Source of the DNA: Kineosporia rhizophila
GTDB lineage: Bacteria > Actinomycetota > Actinomycetes > Actinomycetales > Kineosporiaceae
DNA length: 64,000 nucleotides
Reading direction: 5' to 3'
Assembly (NCBI RefSeq): GCF_021277265.1
Contig: NZ_JAJSOH010000012.1
Span: 124,001 to 188,000, forward strand
Shown: positions 63,701 to 64,000 of the stretch, piece after piece
How positions within the stretch are numbered: position 1 is the stretch's first letter
Layout of the letters: the number at the start of each line of letters is the position of its first letter
Notes under the pieces: generated by a model
What the model saw: only the letters and a program-made list of their open reading frames with translations
What the model was told of the DNA's origin: nothing
The model's database searches: none
Made by a program: the position numbers and the translations under genes

Positions 63701-64000
63701 GATCAGGCCGCCCCAGCGCTCCGGGTGCTCCAGACCGGCGACCCGGCCCAGACCCCAGGCCTGCGCCTGCGGCGGGTTCGCGGGGGTCTCGCCGGGCGCG
63801 GCCCCGATGGCACCGGAAGTGATGAGCCACAGCGGCGCTTCGATCCCGGCCAGGCCGAGAGCACGCACGAGGGTGAGGGTGGAAGCGGATCCGCCGGTGG
63901 TGTGCCCGTGTCCGGGCAGCCAGCTCTCGTCGAGTGAGAGCAGCGACAGCACACCGCTGGGCGTGTCGGTGCCCGCCAACTGTGCGGCCACGGCGGCCGG
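48440..64000 (-). CDS. PKS-1: modular type I polyketide synthase, end of module 1.0 plus modules 1.1-1.3 (5' end outside window)
   Basis: The frame is open from the window edge (64000 is the first base of a codon) to TGA at 48440-48442, giving 5186 residues; the true start lies beyond the edge. A GTG at 63989-63991 is in frame but sits inside a KR structural subdomain, so it is not a start. Residues below count from the edge. The order is KR-ACP of module 1.0 (ACP Ser478), then modules 1.1 (KS Cys702, ACP Ser1995), 1.2 (KS Cys2225, ACP Ser3554) and 1.3 (KS Cys3778, ACP Ser5066), all KS-AT-KR-ACP with methylmalonyl-type ATs. All four KRs are A-type by their Trp. The last 90 or so residues form a C-terminal docking region (LALAEVKKLELVVARAS, later DEMFDLVEAELRDVDFD). 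PKS-2 starts 35 bases downstream. Each module should add a hydroxylated propionate unit. Confidence 0.96.
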   Translation of the reverse strand, partial: PAAVAAQLAGTDTPSGVLSLLSLDESWLPGHGHTTGGSASTLTLVRALGLAGIEAPLWLITSGAIGAAPGETPANPPQAQAWGLGRVAGLEHPERWGGLIDLPTTLDSRSAEHLVTALTLGEDQLAVRPSGVLARRLIRATSEGARSWSPRGTVLVTGASGEIGPELARWLTGAGAGKLVLISRRGPSVAGAAEVMAALAAAGTTVSLITCDVTDKRSVAALLDHIDAQGPALSSVIHGALNVNLQPLTDTDVDQLDLALGAKVTGARNLDELTADRDLDAFVLFSSIAATWGVLDHGSYAAANAHLDALAQNRRARSLPATSVAWGVWDTGQESEAKAGVERALSVDPERLRRQGLRLLEPARALTVLGQVLADDETAVAVADVDWKRFSAVFNAVRSWPLLQEIPEARQAENTGEAAVVATGEAADLLGRLSGASVGQRERTVTELVRQHAAAVLGFGSAGAVEADRAFRDMGFDSLTAVELRTRLNQATGLQLPSTVVFDYPTPLMLARQIIEQLLGSQKLLNGVVATRGPVTDDPIVLVGMGCRFPGGVDSPQALWRMLADGGDAIGGFPDDRGWNLEELLDGSAAREGGFMSGAADFDANFFRISPREALAMDPQQRLLLETSWQALESAGLDPNSLRGSLTGVFAGAASSGYSGQAGFTEDVAGHLITGNVTSVISGRVSYALGLEGPAVTVDTACSSALVSLHLAAQALRGGECDLALAGGVMVITDPGEFIGFSQQGALALDGRCKAFSADADGMGLAEGVGMVVLERLSDARRNGHEVLAVIAGSAVNQDGASNGLSAPNGPSQQRVIRAALASAGLSAVDVDAVEGHGTGTKLGDPIEAQALLATYGQERAGDQPLWLGSVKSNIGHAQQAAGVAGVIKMVLALQHGLLPASLHAGEPSDQVDWSSGAVSVLTESRPWAAGERVRRAGVSAFGISGTNAHLILEEPPAAPAVEVADPDVRPGLVGETAWLVSSRTPAGLGVAAGRLLAELDTAIEPVDVGWSLATTRSTFEHRAVVTGQLHEGLQALAAGRPSPGVVTGTAAGVGQSVFVFPGQGSQWVGMGRALAAASPVFAERLAECAVALSAFVDWNLLEELDGPLERVDVVQPVLWAVNVSLAAVWEAAGVRPDAVVGHSQGEIAAAVVSGALSLEDGARVVSLRSQALKALSGRGGMLSIAEPVASVQARLVDGVTVAAVNGPNATVVSGDPALLQVLAERVEAEGGRARMLPVDYASHGPQVDELKAEILRLLEGIAPQAARIPMVSSMSGEKLDGSELTAQYWYDSLRARVEFARAIEVLADEGYGVFIESSAHPVLTAPIADILDEQEAVVAGTLRREDGGADRLLASLAEVHVRGVHVEWPEVLPAGRRVALPTYAFERQRYWPKATPKAETGAVLSAEESAFWSAVSGGDLNGLAQTLAVDEAHLREVLPALAAWREREQGESVVAPWRYRITWTPVATPATASRPPLSGTWLLVAPAGSVEAAGLDAAEESGAVPVQVARALAQAGAALLICEVAPGEVSRDVLRTQIAAAGQDLAGVVSLLALEEAPLATAPIVPTGLAATTSLIQALGDAGVQAPLWVLTTGAVSTVAGEPASNPVQARTWALGRVAALEFPTRWGGLVDLQTSSIGNLAAVLAGTTGEDQVALRDNGIHARRLVRAGRAKKKGAGWTPRGTVLITGGTGGVGGHISRWLSTRGAQRVVLTSRSGATAAGTAALAAQLAQAGTSVAVLSNDIGDREQVENLLAWIGRTGPALSSVLHAAGAPVGGPLEEVGLADLERALQAKVGGAELLDELTEDLDAFVMFSSGAATWGSGRLSAYAAGNAALDALVEQRRARGEAGTSAAWGLWGGGGMGEGYAGELLQRLGLREMDPAPAVAALAQIMDAGEDLVTVADIDWDKFATLFTVQRPSRLLADIPDAQQQPVSEDVGAQDTALLRQLRGLSDADAERVLTDLVRGEVAAVLGHSSGEVVLPTRPFKDLGFDSLTAVDLRTRLNTATGLKLPATLVFDHPTVAAVVQLLRSELLGELTELDAHAPTLRAADLGEPIAIVGMGCKFPGGVNDPEGYWRLMAEGIDAISPFPTDRNWDSEGLYSNLDGTTSETRVGGFLYDAGYFDPEFFGISPREAVTLDPQQRLLLETAYEAVERAGIDPAALKRTPTGVFVGAGFGGYGADLIHEGGHEGYMLIGALTSVISGRISYTLGLEGPAVTVDTACSSALVAMHQACQALRAGEISMALTGGVAVMATPSAFAEFSRQDGLAFDGRSKAFAADADGIGWGEGAGIIVLERLSDARRNGHQVLAVIAGSAMNQDGASNGITAPHGPSQQRVIRAALASAGLRPDEVDAVEAHGTGTALGDPIEAQALLATYGRNRPEGRPLWLGSVKSNIGHTQTASGVASVIKLVLALQNQQLPRTLHAAERTPQVDWSVGDVELLNEAVHWPSTLAEDGRARRAGVSSFGVSGTNVHAIIEEAPILEELPTKDEGQLAEAGELLEPALPVLTGNQVPWLVSARSGAALAAQAARVGAFLRSHERGAAEVAWSLLASRSLFEHRAAVIGSAPDELLVGLGAVAGGEPAGNVVTGAVPIGVGIGKVAFVFPGQGSQWVGMGRALLADSPVFAARMAECAAALSAFVDWNLLDELEGPLERVDVLQPVLWAVNVSLAAVWEAAGVRPDAVVGHSQGEIAAAVVSGALSLEDGARVVALRSQALKALSGRGGMLSIAEPVAAVEARLSDGVTVAAVNGPNATVVSGDPDELAALLAQVEGEGGRARMLPVDYASHGPQVDELREEILRLLAEVKPRPARVPMVSAMTGEKLDGTELTAQYWYDSLRARVEFSRAIEVLARDHFGVFIESSAHPVLTNPVTDTLEKVLDGAGALVLEPVVAGTLRREDGGAARMLASLAEVHVRGVEVDWTRIVAETPIVELPTYAFQRRRYWPNPAPAPVATPAKQHDDEFWDAVESGDLEGLAGKLAIASDDLEPLLPALAGWRHRERDESLSAAWRYRITWVPMPDAAPAPLSGTWVLVVPDRTDASELADALKSALSERGAQVVLCSVPTDKVSRAAIGELLADRVGEQALAGVISLMALAEEPLPGQVHVPTGTAGLLALAQALGDLGVGAPLWALTRGGVGTDHAPTNPVQAQTWGLGRTIGVEHPDRWGGLVDLPEVFDERAATLLVGALQNRSEDQVAIRPGGLLARRLVRATPRKTTTDIKNWAQGSVLITGASGAIGPDLTAWLVEAGVQHLVLTTRRGPQTPGAATLAASLAEAGATVTMVACDVTSKPAMQGLLDHIPTVAPKLSMVIHSAVAVELMAADVTGVDDLALALGAKVGGAQVLDELTAELDLAALVFFSSITATWGVGEHATYAAANAHLDALAENRRARGLPATSIAWGVWGSGGRFDDDNAAERPLSLVPERLRRQGLSLLEPQRALGVFGQVLADDETVLSVADVDWDRFSAVFNAMRSWPLLDGVPEARQIVTRAPETVSGEGGALQERLRGLSAGQQERIVTDLVSSHAAAVLGFTSGDSVQAAQAFRDMGFDSLTAVELRSRLNQATGLQLPTTVVFDYPSPVVLARQIITELTGTSAAVAQSRVAPIDASDPIVIVGMGCRYPGGIDSPAALWKLLDEGGDAIGGFPADRGWDLEELRETASATREGGFMSGAADFDPAFFRISPREALAMDPQQRLLLETSWEAMENAGIAPTSLQGSLTGVFAGAAGSGYAAQGGFDAETAGHLITGNVTSVISGRISYTLGLEGPAVTVDTACSSALVALHLAAQALRAGECDLALAGGVMVIADPSEFIGFSQQGALAADGRSKAFSAEADGMGLSEGAGMIVLERLSDARRNGHPVLAMVAGSAINQDGASNGLSAPNGPSQQRVIRAALASAGLSAADVDAVEAHGTGTRLGDPIEAQALLATYGQERPAERPLWLGAVKSNIGHSQQASGAAGIMKMVLALQHGRLPATLHASTPSPQVDWSTGNVQLLHEAVDWKASGEHVRRAGVSAFGISGTNAHIILAEPPALAEAPVADEHAPVVSGTAWLISAQSAAALREQAARLVGSVHGTTRPVDIGWSLATTRSTFEHRAVVTGSSAELLSGLEALAAGLPSPALVSGVAGATAERVAFVFPGQGSQWVGMGRALAASSPVFAERLNECAAALSPFVEWNLLDELNGSLERVDVVQPVLWAVHVSLAAVWEAAGVSPDAVVGHSQGEIAAAVVSGALSLEDGARVVALRSQALKALAGRGAMLSIAEPVASVETRIAGLATSHEESVAIAPEIHALGEGVANRPGQEGRAAEDLAPDGGASGVTVAAVNGPNATVVSGDPALLQLLAEQVEAEGGRARMLPVGYASHGPQVDELRDEILRVLAAVKPRPARIPMVSALTGAWLEGTELDARYWYDSLRARVEFARAIEVLSNDGYGAFVESSAHPVLTAGIIDLLESLGHEDPVVTGTLRREDGDADRLLAALASVHVRGIAVDWTSVLPKGAKVALPTYAFQRRRYWPEPVPGTRRERPSTNTESWRYRVTWAALPEPQPAQLFGTWLVVVPTGSGALAEKCAQALMGHGAEVQVLEAGGVNRAALATRLTEAASEEPFAGVLSLLALNEKPMAELGSVPQGLAGTMVLAQALGDSGITAPLWVLTTEAVSTVKGEVKHPRQAETQAFARVIGLEHPDRWGGLVDVPSQWDPTTAPRLAAALTAVAADGGEDQIAIREEGLFGRRLVRITRPATQNAWTPAGTVLVTGGTGGVGGHVSRWLSDKGARRIVLSSRSGPNASGAVALAVELAERGTEATIVGCDIGERGQTAAMLKWIDGNGPTLSSVMHAAGAGLAGPVEGMVPAELEGSLKAKAVGAMHLDELTSGLDAFVVFSSGAATWGSGQLSGYAAANGALDVLVENRRARGEAGTSVAWGLWGGGGMGEGLAGDVLQRMGMREMDPRVAVGALAEVMADGEDVVAVADIDWDRFAPVFTAQRPSRLLAEIAEAQAALGLAGTEDEAASGSALSERLEGLDRAGQQEFLTDLVRAEAAAVLGYGSIADVPGDRPFKDLGFDSLTAVDLRTRLNAATGLKLPATLVFDYPTPAVLADFVRSRAVDEKSDYALALAEVKKLELVVARASWDATERQDLTARLEALGLRLRGEAPTADIDRELESATDDEMFDLVEAELRDVDFD
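48443..53164 (-). other. Module 1.3: KS-AT(methylmalonyl, with insert)-KR(A1)-ACP plus C-terminal docking region
   Basis: KS about 53164-51905: Cys 52667-52669, AHGTGT, NIGHSQ, and FFRISP near its start. AT about 51600-50560: GHSQGE and YASH (50903-50914, in the variant context VGYASH), with an in-frame insert of about 42 residues between the two motifs. Unlike every other complete DH-less module here, no dimerisation element stands between AT and KR: the RYWPEPVPG post-AT linker runs almost directly into WRYRVTW. KR about 49745-49020: TGGTGGVGGH, Ser and Tyr (49307-49309) present, Trp and Leu positions giving the A1 fingerprint. ACP Ser 48803-48805. Docking helices follow. Confidence 0.93.
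51046..51171. repeat. In-frame insert in AT 1.3 (insert family I)
   Basis: About 42 residues stand between RIAGLA and VTVAAVNGP, where most other ATs here go straight through. The insert includes SVAIAPEIHALGEG and NRP. Its DNA is visibly less GC-rich than its surroundings (51115-51150 includes gaatttccggcgctata). That 36-base core matches 32 of 36 bases at 41537-41572 in AT 2.2. The reading frame stays open, so the insert should sit as a surface loop in the AT. Its origin is unknown. Confidence 0.8.
53165..57838 (-). other. Module 1.2: KS-AT(methylmalonyl)-KR(A2)-ACP
   Basis: KS about 57838-56570 with Cys at 57326-57328, AHGTGT and NIGHTQ intact. AT about 56195-55290 with GHSQGE and YASH (55628-55639). 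The dimerisation element FWDAVESGDLEGLAGKL is present before the KR. KR about 54320-53600: TGASGAIGPDL, FSSITATWG, Tyr 53867-53869, Trp and His at the A2 fingerprint positions. ACP: MGFDSLTAVEL, Ser 53339-53341. The KS has FFGISP, as do all KSs that follow an A1-type KR here. Expected product unit: alpha-methyl, beta-hydroxy. Confidence 0.93.
57839..62390 (-). other. Module 1.1: KS-AT(methylmalonyl)-KR(A1)-ACP
   Basis: KS about 62390-61150: TACSSA Cys at 61895-61897, His in GHGTGT and in NIGHAQ; the first of these is preceded by Gly instead of the usual Ala. AT about 60840-59940: GHSQGE and YASH (60269-60280) point to methylmalonyl-CoA. A dimerisation element (FWSAVSGGDLNGLAQTL) follows, as expected in a module without DH. 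KR about 58950-58250: TGGTGGVGG, catalytic Ser and Tyr (58511-58513), Trp eight before and Leu three before the Tyr, so A1 fingerprint. ACP: LGFDSLTAVDL, Ser 58016-58018. It should add a methyl-branched beta-hydroxy unit. DNA of the AT core closely matches AT 3.3. Confidence 0.93.
62391..64000 (-). other. Module 1.0 (3' part): KR (A2 fingerprint)-ACP
   Basis: The window edge cuts the KR structural subdomain; KS, AT and any DH lie outside. The catalytic KR has the NADPH motif TGASGEIG (near 63530), catalytic Tyr at 63101-63103, Ser 13 residues before it, and Lys in GAKVTGARNLDEL. Trp eight residues before the Tyr (63125-63127) marks an A-type KR (L-hydroxyl in the published scheme). His three residues before the Tyr (63110-63112) matches the A2 subtype, linked to an epimerised alpha-methyl. 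The ACP carries MGFDSL with the phosphopantetheine Ser at 62567-62569. Domain calls are certain; the stereochemistry is inferred from fingerprints. Confidence 0.93.

Noticed and set aside
56375..63937. A 2520-codon open frame on the plus strand opposite PKS-1
   Set aside because: Its translation is Gly/Arg/Gln/His-rich with no domains and repeats with the period of the PKS modules. It is a shadow of the biased codons of the minus-strand gene.
63989..63991. GTG as the start of PKS-1
   Set aside because: The frame continues to the window edge and the GTG lies inside a KR structural subdomain. A module cannot start there.

Overview
The window is the inside of one giant modular type I polyketide synthase (PKS) assembly line. 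Very high G+C, strongly biased third codon positions and the domain sequences fit a high-GC actinomycete; the genus cannot be read from this window. All real genes lie on the minus strand, so transcription and chain growth run from right to left. Four very large genes fill the window: PKS-1 (48440-64000, 5' end outside the window), PKS-2 (28317-48404), PKS-3 (11790-28268) and PKS-4 (1-11734, 3' end outside). The gaps are 35, 48 and 55 bases, each with a Shine-Dalgarno-like site, so they look like one operon. No loading module, thioesterase, tailoring enzyme, regulator, transporter, tRNA, rRNA, insertion sequence or CRISPR array is visible. No gene-free stretch exceeds 60 bases.

The genes hold 12 complete modules, a KR-ACP remnant at the right edge and the first part of a ketosynthase at the left edge. 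Module names here are gene.module. The order is 1.0 (KR-ACP), 1.1, 1.2, 1.3 (KS-AT-KR-ACP) | 2.1, 2.2, 2.3 (KS-AT-KR-ACP), 2.4 (KS-AT-DH-KR-ACP) | 3.1 (KS-AT-KR-ACP), 3.2 (KS-AT-DH-ER-KR-ACP), 3.3 (KS-AT-DH-KR-ACP, with DH and KR both degenerate) | 4.1, 4.2 (KS-AT-DH-KR-ACP), 4.3 (KS, cut off). Nine of the 12 complete ATs carry GHSQGE plus YASH (methylmalonyl-CoA type). Module 2.3 carries GHSLGE plus HAFH (malonyl-CoA type). Modules 3.2 and 4.1 carry an unusual YAPH motif.

Read colinearly, this part of the chain is a long propionate-rich polyol: six successive beta-hydroxyls from A-type KRs (1.0 to 2.2), a seventh without alpha-methyl (2.3), a double bond (2.4), a hydroxyl (3.1), a saturated or unreduced position (3.2), a ketone (3.3), then two double bonds (4.1, 4.2). 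The KR fingerprints alternate A2/A1 from 1.0 to 2.2, suggesting amplification of a two-module unit. Coiled-coil docking segments at the protein ends support the order PKS-1, PKS-2, PKS-3, PKS-4, with a different docking type at the last junction.

The notable oddities are a catalytic Ser-to-Ala change in the KR of the only fully reducing module, a module with both reductive domains broken, two families of in-frame inserts that look foreign to PKS (in two AT domains and two KR linkers), several short tandem repeats in KR linkers, and patches of near-identical DNA shared between AT domains.
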